Shown here piece after piece: positions 1-5,767 of a DNA stretch of 5,955 nucleotides. The stretch is taken from NCBI GenBank assembly GCA_009782025.1, contig WQUQ01000106.1, positions 1 through 5,955 of the forward strand. Reading direction: 5' to 3'. The number at the start of each line of letters is the position of its first letter. The first letter of the stretch is position 1. The translations under genes and the position numbers were made by a program. The notes below the pieces were generated by a model that had not been told where the DNA came from, did not search any database, and was given only the letters and a program-made list of their open reading frames with translations. This stretch comes from Desulfobulbus sp. GTDB taxonomy: Bacteria; Pseudomonadota; Gammaproteobacteria; Burkholderiales; Rhodocyclaceae.

Positions 1-826
1 CGTAGGAGCCGTCGGAGGGCACGCCCATGGTGACCCACTCATCGGAACCGAGCACCCAGTCGCGGACGTGGTCGATGGCGGCATTGGCGGCGGAAGCGGC
101 GGACGACAGGCCGCGCGCCTCGATGATGGCCGCGCCGCGCTTGCCGACGGTGGGCAGGAAGACGTCGTTGTTCCAGACGGCGTCATTGATGAGCGCCTTG
201 ACGCTGTCGCCGTTGGAGGTGGTGAAGCGATAATCGGCGTACATGGTCGGCGAGTGGTTGCCCCAGACAACCAGCTTTTTCAGGGACGACACCGGGCGGC
301 CGGTCTTGGCGGCCAGTTGCGACAGGGCGCGGTTGTGATCCAGGCGCAGCATGCCGTGGTAATTGGCCGGATTGGTGCGGCCGACCTTGCGGGCGGCGGA
401 AGCGGCGATGTAGGCATTGGTGTTGGCCGGATTGCCGACCACCAGCACCTTGACGTTTTCCCTGGCGTTTTCGGCGATGGCCTTGCCCTGGACGGTGAAG
501 ATGGCACCATTGGCGGTCAGCAGGTCGGCGCGCTCCATGCCCTTGGTGCGGGGGCGAGCGCCAACCAGCAGACAGATGTCGGCATCCTTGAAGGCGACGT
601 TCGGATCGTCGGTCGTCAGCATGCCGGCCAGCAGCGGGAAGGCGCAGTCCTCCAGCTCCATCATCACGCCCTTGACGGCTTGCTGGGCCTGCGGCAGGTC
701 GAGCAACTGGAGGATGACCGGCTGGTCTTTGCCGAGCATTTCGCCAGAGGCGATGCGGAACAGCAGGCTATAACCGATCTGGCCGGCGGCGCCGGTAACG
801 GCTACGCGCATGGGGGCTTTGGACAT
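1..826 (-). CDS. mdh: Malate dehydrogenase (NAD-dependent), 3' end cut by window edge
   Basis: Cytoplasmic TCA-cycle enzyme that interconverts malate and oxaloacetate with NAD(H). I translated the minus strand from ATG at 826-824. It gives 275 residues and runs off the left edge, against about 325-330 usual for the family, so roughly 50 C-terminal residues are missing. The N-terminus [20 protein letters not shown] carries the Rossmann loop GAAGQIG (residues 12-18). Substrate-binding arginines lie in [11 protein letters not shown] (89-99) and LDHNRA (162-167). D163 and H191 (in WGNHSP) form the expected Asp-His catalytic pair. The start is supported by AGGAG at 837-833, six bases upstream. A second in-frame ATG (811-809) lacks such a site. 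The sequence is of the betaproteobacterial/actinobacterial type, not the E. coli type. It is transcribed divergently from the small gene at 1037. The family assignment is very secure. Confidence 0.97.
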   Translation of the reverse strand, partial: MSKAPMRVAVTGAAGQIGYSLLFRIASGEMLGKDQPVILQLLDLPQAQQAVKGVMMELEDCAFPLLAGMLTTDDPNVAFKDADICLLVGARPRTKGMERADLLTANGAIFTVQGKAIAENARENVKVLVVGNPANTNAYIAASAARKVGRTNPANYHGMLRLDHNRALSQLAAKTGRPVSSLKKLVVWGNHSPTMYADYRFTTSNGDSVKALINDAVWNNDVFLPTVGKRGAAIIEARGLSSAASAANAAIDHVRDWVLGSDEWVTMGVPSDGSY

Positions 827-922
827 TTGTCGCTCCTGAATGAAACAGCGTGATGGAAATGGATGCTTGGCTCGCTTGCCGACGAGAACAGCGCCTTACG
901 TCAGGTGGATCGAGAACACAAG

Positions 923-951
923 ATGTTAGAAGTTCGGGCAGGGGCTGTCAA
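923..951 (-). promoter_or_regulatory. Sigma70-type promoter for mdh
   Basis: On the minus strand, TTGACA (951-946, a perfect -35 match) is followed by exactly 17 bases and then TAACAT (928-923, four of six matches to TATAAT). Transcription would start near 916, leaving a leader of about 90 nt before the mdh start codon. The element is seen in the sequence; its activity is inferred. Confidence 0.7.
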
Positions 952-960
952 TTCGTCATC

Positions 961-989
961 TCTGTCTTGTAACAGGAACTGGAGACAGA
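961..989. repeat. Inverted repeat TCTGTCT-N15-AGACAGA between divergent promoters
   Basis: Perfect 7-bp arms at 961-967 and 983-989 are separated by 15 bases. The repeat lies just upstream of the mdh -35 and overlaps the probable -35 of the small gene. It could be a regulator binding site, but arms this short can occur by chance and I do not recognise the motif. Confidence 0.3.
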
Positions 990-1008
990 CCGGATTTCCC
1001 GCTATACA
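980..1008 (+). promoter_or_regulatory. Probable promoter of the small gene at 1037
   Basis: TGGAGA (980-985, four of six matches to the -35 consensus) is followed by 17 bases and TATACA (1003-1008, a good -10). Start of transcription would be near 1015, about 22 nt before the ATG. The -35 overlaps the right arm of a 7-bp inverted repeat (961-967 / 983-989), which could be an operator. The element is weaker than the mdh promoter and unproven. Confidence 0.4.
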
Positions 1009-1036
1009 CTCAAGTCAAAGGAAAGGAGCAACAAAA

Positions 1037-1291
1037 ATGGAACTTGAAATCTACGAAGCCTTTATAGGCGTAGGCGTGCCGAACGAGAAAGCAAAAGCCG
1101 TAGTCGAATCCATCAACAAGGAGATCGACAGACGCTACAACCTGCACGCCGCACAATTGGCAACAAAAGGCGACATTGCCGCAGTCAGAGCCGATCCAGC
1201 CGAAGCAAAGGCCGAGATCATCAAATGGACAGTTGGGGCTATGTTCGGAGCAGTTGCGCTTTTTGCAACCATCACAAAATTATGGCATTAG
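1037..1291 (+). CDS. Small helical membrane-anchored protein of unknown function (84 aa)
   Basis: I do not recognise a specific function. ATG at 1037 has a strong ribosome binding site, AAAGGAG (1022-1028), eight bases upstream. A longer reading from 863 would run through the intergenic promoters and is unlikely. The N-terminal half (residues 1-35, with VPNEKAKAVVESINKEIDRR) looks helical. A charged stretch follows (ATKGDIAAVRADPAEAKAE, 42-60), and then one membrane segment at about 61-82 ending in KLWH. This layout, a VP..KA motif, an A-T-K-x-D-I/L heptad-like region and IIKW before a hydrophobic tail, resembles short DUF1640/CCDC90-like coiled-coil proteins. That is a recollection of pattern, not a search result. 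Proline 54 interrupts the expected coiled coil, where a leucine would be usual. Base composition is clearly more A+T-rich than the neighbours, with many AAA, CAA and GCA codons, which hints at transfer. It converges on nadB with 13 bases between the two stops. Confidence 0.75.
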   Translation: MELEIYEAFIGVGVPNEKAKAVVESINKEIDRRYNLHAAQLATKGDIAAVRADPAEAKAEIIKWTVGAMFGAVALFATITKLWH

Positions 1292-1305
1292 CATAATATG
1301 CTTTT
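1290..1305. terminator. Weak bidirectional hairpin between convergent genes
   Basis: AGCATAATATGCT (1290-1302) is an almost perfect palindrome that begins inside the TAG stop of the small gene and runs into TTTT (1302-1305). As RNA it would form only a 4-5 bp AU-rich stem. It could help end the small-gene transcript, but it is too weak to call with confidence. Confidence 0.25.
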
Positions 1306-2879
1306 CAGTTTCTCGGCCCGCCTTTGAGAACCGTGTTTTTGATCCTCTTGGCCGTTTCCGGGTAATCCCGCGAATAGTGCAGGCCGCGGCTTTCGTGGCG
1401 GAGGATGGCGCAGCGGATGATGAGTTCGGCGGTCAGGACCAGGTTGCGCAGTTCGATCAGGTCGTGGCTGACGCGAAAGTTGGAATAAAACTCGTGGATT
1501 TCGCGTTTCAGCAGGCGCACCCGGTGCAGGGCGCGTTTGAGCCGTTTGTTGGTGCGGACGATGCCAACGTAGTCCCACATGAAGCGGCGCAGTTCGTCCC
1601 AGTTGTGCGAGATGACGACGACTTCGTCGGCGTCGGTGACGCGGCTTTCGTCCCATTCGGGCAGGGCCGGCAGCGGCGCGCGCCGGGCGGCCAGCATGTC
1701 GCCCACCGCAGCTTCGGCAAAGACCAGGCATTCGAGCAGGGAGTTGGAGGCCAGGCGGTTGGCGCCATGCAGGCCGGTGCAGGAGGCTTCGCCGGCGACG
1801 TAGAGGCCGGCGATGTCGGTGCGCCCGTTGAGGTCGCAGACGATGCCGCCGCAGGTGTAGTGGGCGGCAGGGACGACCGGGATCGGCTGGCGCGCGATGT
1901 CGATGCCGAGTTCGAGGCAGCGGGCGTGAATGTTGGGGAAGTGCGCCTTGATGAAGGCTTCGCCCTTGTGCGAGATGTCGAGGAAGACGCAGTCGAGACC
2001 GCGTTTTTTCATCTCGAAGTCGATGGCGCGGGCAACGATGTCGCGCGGTGCGAGTTCGGCGCGCTCGTCGTGTTCGGGCATGAAGCGCGTGCCGTCGGGG
2101 AGCTTCAAGAGCCCGCCTTCGCCGCGCACGGCTTCGGAAATGAGGAAGGATTTGGCCTGCGGGTGGTACAGGCAGGTCGGGTGGAACTGGATGAATTCCA
2201 TGTTGGCGACGCGGCAGCCGGCGCGCCAGGCCATGGCGATGCCGTCGCCGGTCGAGGTGTCGGGATTGGTGGTGTAGAGGTAGACCTTGCCGGCGCCGCC
2301 GGTGGCGATCAGGGTATTCGCCGCGCCGATGGTGATGACTTCATCGTTCCCGGTATCCAGCACGTAAGCGCCGAAGCAGCGTTTTTCGCCGGTGCCGAGC
2401 TTGTCGCCGGTAATCAGGTCGATGGCGATGTGATGCTCCAGCACGGTGATGTTGGCCGCCGCCCGTACCTTGGGGGTCAGGGTGTCCTGCACGGCGAAAC
2501 CCGTCGCGTCGGCGACGTGGATGATGCGCCGGGCGCTGTGGCCGCCTTCGCGGGTCAGGTGGTAACCGGCTTCGTCCTGGGTGAAGGGGACGCCCTGGTC
2601 GATCAGCCATTCGATGGCCCGTCGCCCATTCTCGACGACGTAGCGGGTGGCTTTTTCGTCGTTGAGCCAGGCGCCGGCGATCTGGGTGTCGCGGATGTGG
2701 TTTTCGATCGAATCCTGGCTGTCGAGCACGGCGGCGATGCCGCCCTGGGCGCGTCCAGAGGCGGAATCTTCCAGTTGCCGCTTGCTGACGATGGCGACGC
2801 GGCAGTGTTTGGCGAGGCGCAGGGCCGCCGATTGTCCGGCCAGGCCGCCGCCAATGATAAGGACATCAAAATTGAGCAA
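1305..2879 (-). CDS. nadB: L-aspartate oxidase
   Basis: FAD-dependent cytoplasmic enzyme that oxidises L-aspartate to iminoaspartate, which NadA condenses with dihydroxyacetone phosphate to quinolinate in de novo NAD synthesis. It is 524 residues, normal for the family. The dinucleotide-binding loop GGGLAG is at 10-15. The flavin signature [10 protein letters not shown] is at 41-50 and [11 protein letters not shown] at 111-121. QFHPT with H233, RGEGG at 252-256, LAPRD with R279, PAAHYTCGG with H340 and GANRLASNS with R375 follow in order. These match E. coli E121, H244, R290, H351 and R386 with a constant offset of 10-11 residues. The C-terminal helical domain (about 425-515) is complete, so this is NadB rather than a truncated succinate dehydrogenase flavoprotein. 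The start is TTG at 2879-2877. An in-frame TGA lies six codons upstream with no ATG or GTG between, and GGGAG (2890-2886) sits six bases before the TTG. nadB beside rpoE is a common proteobacterial arrangement. Confidence 0.97.
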   Translation of the reverse strand: MLNFDVLIIGGGLAGQSAALRLAKHCRVAIVSKRQLEDSASGRAQGGIAAVLDSQDSIENHIRDTQIAGAWLNDEKATRYVVENGRRAIEWLIDQGVPFTQDEAGYHLTREGGHSARRIIHVADATGFAVQDTLTPKVRAAANITVLEHHIAIDLITGDKLGTGEKRCFGAYVLDTGNDEVITIGAANTLIATGGAGKVYLYTTNPDTSTGDGIAMAWRAGCRVANMEFIQFHPTCLYHPQAKSFLISEAVRGEGGLLKLPDGTRFMPEHDERAELAPRDIVARAIDFEMKKRGLDCVFLDISHKGEAFIKAHFPNIHARCLELGIDIARQPIPVVPAAHYTCGGIVCDLNGRTDIAGLYVAGEASCTGLHGANRLASNSLLECLVFAEAAVGDMLAARRAPLPALPEWDESRVTDADEVVVISHNWDELRRFMWDYVGIVRTNKRLKRALHRVRLLKREIHEFYSNFRVSHDLIELRNLVLTAELIIRCAILRHESRGLHYSRDYPETAKRIKNTVLKGGPRN

Positions 2880-2885
2880 AATCGG

Positions 2886-2890
2886 CTCCC
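2886..2890 (-). promoter_or_regulatory. Ribosome binding site that fixes the nadB TTG start
   Basis: GGGAG on the minus strand lies six bases upstream of TTG (2879-2877). It decides the start, because there is no ATG or GTG between the upstream in-frame TGA (2897-2895) and the conserved N-terminus. Confidence 0.7.
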
Positions 2891-2896
2891 GAAGTC

Positions 2897-2994
2897 ATTC
2901 CATTTTTAAATCAGCCGAGGACGCGAAGGCGAAGCGCAGACAGTACGGTTGTACGGCAAGCGAAGCCGACGATCGGTTGATTTGGAAATGGAAT
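2897..2994. repeat. 98-nt imperfect palindromic element in the nadB-rpoE gap
   Basis: The left arm 2897-2918 and right arm 2973-2994 are 22-nt inverted repeats with three mismatches. The 54-base centre contains GTACGGTTGTAC (2944-2955), a small inner hairpin, and purine-rich GCGAAG motifs at 2923-2928, 2929-2934 (as GCGAAG in GGCGAAGCG) and 2960-2965. All three arm mismatches are G-U wobbles if the plus strand is transcribed, but A-C mismatches in a nadB (minus) transcript. The layout suggests a dispersed intergenic palindromic repeat (REP- or MITE-like). From memory, related GCGCAGACAGTAC...GTACGGCAAGCG sequences recur in Rhodocyclales genomes, but this could not be checked here. It lies in the presumed nadB leader, ending six bases before the ribosome binding site. 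Confidence 0.7.
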
Positions 2995-3003
2995 CAGTCA
3001 TGG

Positions 3004-3035
3004 CTTGGCGCGGAATATAGCATGCAGCCGCCAAG
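3004..3035. repeat. Inverted repeat CTTGGCG-N18-CGCCAAG around the nadB -10
   Basis: Perfect 7-bp arms at 3004-3010 and 3029-3035 bracket the nadB extended -10 and the proposed divergent sigmaE-like promoter. A dimeric regulator could bind here, but no known NAD regulator motif is recognised. The arms do not resemble the E. coli NadR box (TGTTTA-N6-TAAACA). Confidence 0.4.
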
Positions 3036-3040
3036 TCTGT
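3012..3040 (+). promoter_or_regulatory. Possible sigmaE-type promoter for rpoE
   Basis: GGAATAT (3012-3018) matches five of seven bases of the sigmaE -35 GGAACTT. After 17 bases comes TCTGT (3036-3040), close to the TCTGA-type -10. rpoE genes are often autoregulated from such a promoter. It overlaps the nadB -10 on the other strand. The leader would be about 125 nt. The match is partial, so this is a candidate only. Confidence 0.3.
3014..3022 (-). promoter_or_regulatory. Extended -10 promoter for nadB
   Basis: On the minus strand, TGC (3022-3020) directly precedes TATATT (3019-3014), forming TGnTATATT, an extended -10 with five of six core matches. No clear -35 is seen at 16-18 bases, which extended -10 promoters can tolerate. 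Transcription would begin near 3007, giving a leader of about 128 nt that includes the whole palindromic element at 2897-2994. Confidence 0.5.
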
Positions 3041-3113
3041 GGCCGTCGTTCGCCCCGTTACAGACCGTGACAATAAGGATGGCGCGCGATCTGGCCGGGA
3101 AAAAATGCTGCGC

Positions 3114-3132
3114 TATACTGCGCGAAAAAAAA
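3114..3132 (+). promoter_or_regulatory. Candidate sigma70 -10 for rpoE, with initiation at an A8 tract
   Basis: TATACT (3114-3119) is a five-of-six -10 match, but no good -35 is visible 16-18 bases upstream. The predicted start falls in or at the edge of a run of eight adenines (3125-3132). A short palindrome, CGTGA-AA-TCACG (3133-3144), follows immediately and could be an operator. The element would give a leader of about 47 nt. Confidence 0.35.
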
Positions 3133-3172
3133 CGTGAAATCACGATTATCCCCCCAGAAATCAGAGAGAGCC

Positions 3173-3772
3173 ATGAGCGAGCGCGAAGTCGACCAGATCC
3201 TGGTCGAACGAGCACAAGGCGGCGATCAATACGCCTTCGACCAGTTGGTCAGCAAATACCAGCGCAAGCTGGGGCGTTTGCTGGCGCGCTTCATCCGCGA
3301 TCCGGTCGAGGTCGAGGATGTTTCGCAAGAGGCGTTCATCAAGGCGTATCGCGCCCTGCCGGCCTTTCGCGGCGAAAGCGCTTTCTATACCTGGCTCTAC
3401 CGGATCGGCATCAATACGGCTAAAAACTATCTGATGGCGCAAGGTCGGCGCGCGCCGACCTCGACCGGCCATGACGCCGAGGAGGCCGAGGGGTTCGAGG
3501 ATGCCAGCCTGTTGCGCGACATCAACACGCCGGAGAGTCTGCTGCTCTCCAAGCAGATCGGCCAGACCGTCAATGCCGCGATGGAGGCGTTGCCGGACGA
3601 ATTGCGCTCGGCCATCACGCTGCGCGAAATAGAAGGTCTGTCCTACGAGGAGATCGCTGACGCCATGGATTGCCCGATCGGCACCGTTCGTTCCCGCATT
3701 TTCCGGGCGCGCGAGGCCGTTGCCTCGCGTTTGCGCCCGCTGCTGGATACCGCCCCGGATCGCCGCTGGTGA
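3173..3772 (+). CDS. rpoE: RNA polymerase sigma-E factor (ECF subfamily, RpoE/AlgU)
   Basis: Extracytoplasmic-function sigma factor that directs RNA polymerase to envelope-stress genes. It is 199 residues, near the roughly 190-200 usual for RpoE/AlgU. Region 2 spans about residues 22-93, with the core-binding and -10-recognition part DVSQEAFIKAYRALPAFRGE (49-68) and FYTWLYRIGINTAKNYL (71-87). A variable acidic linker follows (about 95-125). Region 4, the -35-recognition helix-turn-helix, spans about 133-190 and includes LREIEGLSYEEIADAM and IGTVRSRIFRAREAV. ATG at 3173 gives the expected MSEREVDQ start, preceded by a weak purine-rich site (AGAGAG, 3163-3168). A GTG at 3134 would add 13 non-conserved residues inside the leader. 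It is the first gene of an operon with rseC (17-nt gap) and mucD. Usually rseA and rseB follow it; here they do not, so the source of anti-sigma control is unclear. Confidence 0.96.
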   Translation: MSEREVDQILVERAQGGDQYAFDQLVSKYQRKLGRLLARFIRDPVEVEDVSQEAFIKAYRALPAFRGESAFYTWLYRIGINTAKNYLMAQGRRAPTSTGHDAEEAEGFEDASLLRDINTPESLLLSKQIGQTVNAAMEALPDELRSAITLREIEGLSYEEIADAMDCPIGTVRSRIFRAREAVASRLRPLLDTAPDRRW

Positions 3773-3783
3773 GCGCTGGTGAG
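3764..3783 (+). repeat. 10-nt tandem duplication at the rpoE-rseC junction
   Basis: CGCTGGTGAG occurs twice back to back (3764-3773 and 3774-3783). The first copy supplies the last codons and TGA stop of rpoE, and the second supplies GGTGAG (3778-3783), the probable ribosome binding site for the ATG at 3790. This is where rseA and rseB would normally be. It could be a deletion scar or simple duplication. Confidence 0.8.
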
Positions 3784-3789
3784 TTGAAA

Positions 3790-4221
3790 ATGGAAAACAG
3801 CAACACGGTATGCGGCGTGGTTCGAGCGGTGCACGGCAGCCAGGCCGAGGTGGCGGTGGATGCGGGCGGTTGTGGCCGCTGCCATGAAACGGGCGGTTGC
3901 GGCGGCCACCATCTGGGCCGGATGTTTGCCGGCGCGCCGCGTACTTTTCGTGTCGATAATGCGCTCGGCGCGGCGGTTGGCGAGCGCGTCACCATCGCCA
4001 TCGCCGCCGGCGGCGTCCGCCGCGCCGCCAATCTCGCTTATGGCGTTCCGCTGCTGGCGGCCATCGTCGGCGCGCTGGCCGGCAACGCGCTGTTCGGCGA
4101 CGCCGGGGCCATTGGCGGGGCGATGCTGGCGCTTGCCGGAGCCTTGTCCCATGTTCGTCATCGTTCGCGGCCAGGCGCTGGCAATCCGGCCGATGAACCC
4201 CATATTGTTTCCCGTTCCTAA
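3790..4221 (+). CDS. rseC: RseC/MucC-family membrane protein (SoxR-reducing system / sigmaE-linked)
   Basis: Inner-membrane protein of the RseC/MucC family. In E. coli, RseC sits in the rpoE-rseA-rseB-rseC operon, is reported as a mild positive modulator of sigmaE, and acts with the Rsx/Rnf electron-transfer complex to reduce SoxR. The protein here is 143 residues. An N-terminal soluble part with the family cysteine cluster C28-x2-C31-x5-C37 (same spacing as E. coli CSSCASRAGC) is followed by a beta-type stretch and GERVTIAIAAG (64-74). Two membrane helices span about 79-102 and 105-122, and the tail is basic and cytoplasmic. An extra cysteine is at residue 8. ATG at 3790 was chosen because GGTGAG precedes it by six bases. 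The longer open frame from 3670 lies inside rpoE. The sequence is Gly/Ala-rich and somewhat short, but the cysteine spacing and paired helices make the family call firm. Confidence 0.88.
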   Translation: MENSNTVCGVVRAVHGSQAEVAVDAGGCGRCHETGGCGGHHLGRMFAGAPRTFRVDNALGAAVGERVTIAIAAGGVRRAANLAYGVPLLAAIVGALAGNALFGDAGAIGGAMLALAGALSHVRHRSRPGAGNPADEPHIVSRS

Positions 4222-4225
4222 CCCC

Positions 4226-4230
4226 GGAGG
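4226..4230 (+). promoter_or_regulatory. Ribosome binding site that fixes the mucD start
   Basis: GGAGG lies 10 bases before ATG 4241 but only one base before the in-frame ATG 4232. The downstream ATG is therefore preferred, and it also gives a clean signal peptide. Confidence 0.7.
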
Positions 4231-4240
4231 TATGCAACCC

Positions 4241-5677
4241 ATGAAACGTCTTGTTGCGGTATTTTTGTTGCTGGTCATGCACGCGCTGGCGCTTGCCCAG
4301 ACGCGCGCGCTGCCCGATTTCACCGAACTGGTGGAGAAGCAGGGCGCGGCAGTGGTCAATATCAGCACCACCCAGACCATGCGCGGCCGCGGCGGGCAGG
4401 CGACGCCCTCTCCGTTCGACGAGGACGATCCGGCCTACGAATTCTTCCGCCGCTTCATGCCGCAGCATCCGCGCGGCGGCGAGGGCGCGCCGCCGCGCGA
4501 ATTCCAGAACCGGTCGCTGGGTTCCGGCTTCATCATCAGCAGCGACGGCTATATCCTGACCAATGCGCACGTGGTCGATAGCGCCGACGAGGTGACGGTC
4601 CGCCTGACCGACAAACGGGAGTTCAAGGCCCGGATCATCGGCGCCGACAAGCGCACCGACATCGCCCTGGTGAAAATCGAGGCAACCGGCCTGCCCGCGG
4701 TCAAAATGGGCGATCCGGCGCAGTTGAAGGTCGGCGAGTGGGTGGTGGCGATCGGTTCGCCTTTCGGCTTTGACAATTCCGTGACGGCCGGCATCGTTTC
4801 GGCCAAGGGGCGCTCGCTGCCGCAAGAAAACTATGTGCCTTTCATCCAGACCGATGTCGCCATCAATCCGGGCAACTCCGGCGGGCCGCTGTTCAACCTG
4901 CGCGGCGAGGTGGTCGGCATCAACTCGCAGATCTACAGCCGCAGCGGCGGTTACATGGGCCTCTCGTTCGCCATTCCCATCGACGTGGCGATGGAAGTCC
5001 AGAACCAGTTGCGCACTACCGGCAAGGTCAGCCGTGGCCGTATCGGCGTCGTGATCCAGGAAGTCAGCAAGGAGCTGGCTGATTCGCTGGGCCTGGCGCA
5101 GCCCTCGGGCGCCGTGGTCAACGCCGTCGAAAAGGGCGGGCCGGCCGAAAAGGCGGGGCTGGAGCCGGGCGACGTGATTTTGCGTTTCGATGGCAAGACG
5201 GTGGGCAGTTCTTCCGATCTGCCGCGCATGGTCGGCTCGGTGCATCCCGGAACCAAGGCCGTGGTGCAGGTCTGGCGCAAGGGCGCGACGCGCGACATCA
5301 CCGTGACGGTGGGCGAGATGGCTGACGAAAAAGCGGCTAACCTCCGTCCCCAGCGCGGTTCCAAGGCGCCGGGGCAGGCCGCCAACCGGCTCGGCCTGGT
5401 GGTCAGCGAACTGAGCGCGGAGCAAAAGCGCGAGCTGAAGCTGAATTCCGGCCTGCTCATCGAGGAGATTCGTGGCACCGGCGCGCGGGCGGAACTGCGC
5501 CCCGGCGACATCGTCATCGCCGTCATCAGCCGCGGCGCGACGACCGAGGTGAGCACGGCCGAGCAGTTCAACAAGCTGCTGGCCGGTTTCGAGAAAGGCA
5601 GCAACGTCACGCTGCTGATCCGGCGCGGCGAAATGCAGACCTTCGTCACCATCAAGAATCTGGGTGGCGGCGAGTAA
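4241..5677 (+). CDS. mucD: Periplasmic Do-type serine protease (DegQ/MucD, HtrA family)
   Basis: Periplasmic protease/chaperone of family S1C that degrades or refolds damaged envelope proteins. It is 478 residues, typical of MucD/DegQ. The signal peptide is residues 1-19, with a hydrophobic core FLLLVMHALALA and cleavage after ALA-19. The trypsin-like domain (about 30-260) has the full triad: H110 in TNAHVV, D140 in RTDIALVKI, and S213 in GNSGGPL. A proline/glycine-rich, charged LA-loop region lies at about 47-90. PDZ1 spans about 265-358 (RGRIGV, then GGPAEKAGLEPGDVI) and PDZ2 about 382-472 (ELRPGDIV). The long E. coli DegP-type Q-linker is absent. The gene follows rseC by 19 nt and should be cotranscribed with rpoE. 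In related bacteria mucD is usually followed by lepA, possibly with a small gene between; here a repeat block follows. The choice between the names mucD and degQ rests on the operon context. Confidence 0.95.
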   Translation: MKRLVAVFLLLVMHALALAQTRALPDFTELVEKQGAAVVNISTTQTMRGRGGQATPSPFDEDDPAYEFFRRFMPQHPRGGEGAPPREFQNRSLGSGFIISSDGYILTNAHVVDSADEVTVRLTDKREFKARIIGADKRTDIALVKIEATGLPAVKMGDPAQLKVGEWVVAIGSPFGFDNSVTAGIVSAKGRSLPQENYVPFIQTDVAINPGNSGGPLFNLRGEVVGINSQIYSRSGGYMGLSFAIPIDVAMEVQNQLRTTGKVSRGRIGVVIQEVSKELADSLGLAQPSGAVVNAVEKGGPAEKAGLEPGDVILRFDGKTVGSSSDLPRMVGSVHPGTKAVVQVWRKGATRDITVTVGEMADEKAANLRPQRGSKAPGQAANRLGLVVSELSAEQKRELKLNSGLLIEEIRGTGARAELRPGDIVIAVISRGATTEVSTAEQFNKLLAGFEKGSNVTLLIRRGEMQTFVTIKNLGGGE

Positions 5678-5714
5678 CTGCCTGGGCCAGTGAATAGAAA
5701 CTGTCGCATCCCGG

Positions 5715-5738
5715 CCTTCCCCCGTGCGCGGGGGAAGG
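5715..5738 (+). terminator. Strong GC hairpin after mucD, possible terminator or repeat
   Basis: A perfect 10-bp stem, CCTTCCCCCG (5715-5724) and CGGGGGAAGG (5729-5738), closes a TGCG loop, 37 nt after the mucD stop. There is no U-tract after it, so it is not a classic intrinsic terminator. It may stabilise the mRNA 3' end or be a dispersed REP-like unit. Confidence 0.55.
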
Positions 5739-5747
5739 TGTCACACT

Positions 5748-5761
5748 GCCCGCGTGCGGGC
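5748..5761 (+). repeat. Second small GC hairpin
   Basis: GCCCG (5748-5752) pairs with CGGGC (5757-5761) around a CGTG loop, nine bases after the previous hairpin. Its core (CCCGCGTGCGGG) resembles the top of the first hairpin (CCCCGTGCGCGGGG), which suggests a paired repeat unit. Confidence 0.5.
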
Positions 5762-5767
5762 GCTCGG

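Noticed and set aside
68..853. 261-codon plus-strand open frame opposite mdh
   Set aside because: Antisense shadow of mdh. The minus strand gives a conserved malate dehydrogenase, while this frame reads as low-complexity Gly/Ala/Asp-rich sequence typical of GC-rich antisense.
863..1036. N-terminal extension of the small gene from ATG 863
   Set aside because: Would place coding sequence over the mdh promoter and the inverted repeat. The ATG at 1037 has a far better ribosome binding site, and the extension reads as random sequence.
1176..2909. 577-codon plus-strand open frame overlapping nadB
   Set aside because: Long only because the G+C-rich nadB gene lacks stops on its opposite strand. The translation is compositionally odd and matches no family I recognise, and it also overlaps the end of the small gene.
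2897..2994. Riboswitch in the nadB leader
   Set aside because: The simple long palindrome with an unstructured purine-rich centre does not match the conserved core of any NAD or other riboswitch that I know.
3106..3132. GCGC-TATACT-GCGC followed by an A-tract as a terminator
   Set aside because: On the plus strand the run is A, not T. On the minus strand the T-run precedes the stem, so neither orientation makes an intrinsic terminator.
3989..5425. 478-codon minus-strand open frame opposite rseC/mucD
   Set aside because: Antisense shadow rich in His, Arg, Ala and Asp. The plus strand encodes an intact HtrA protease with its catalytic triad and PDZ domains.
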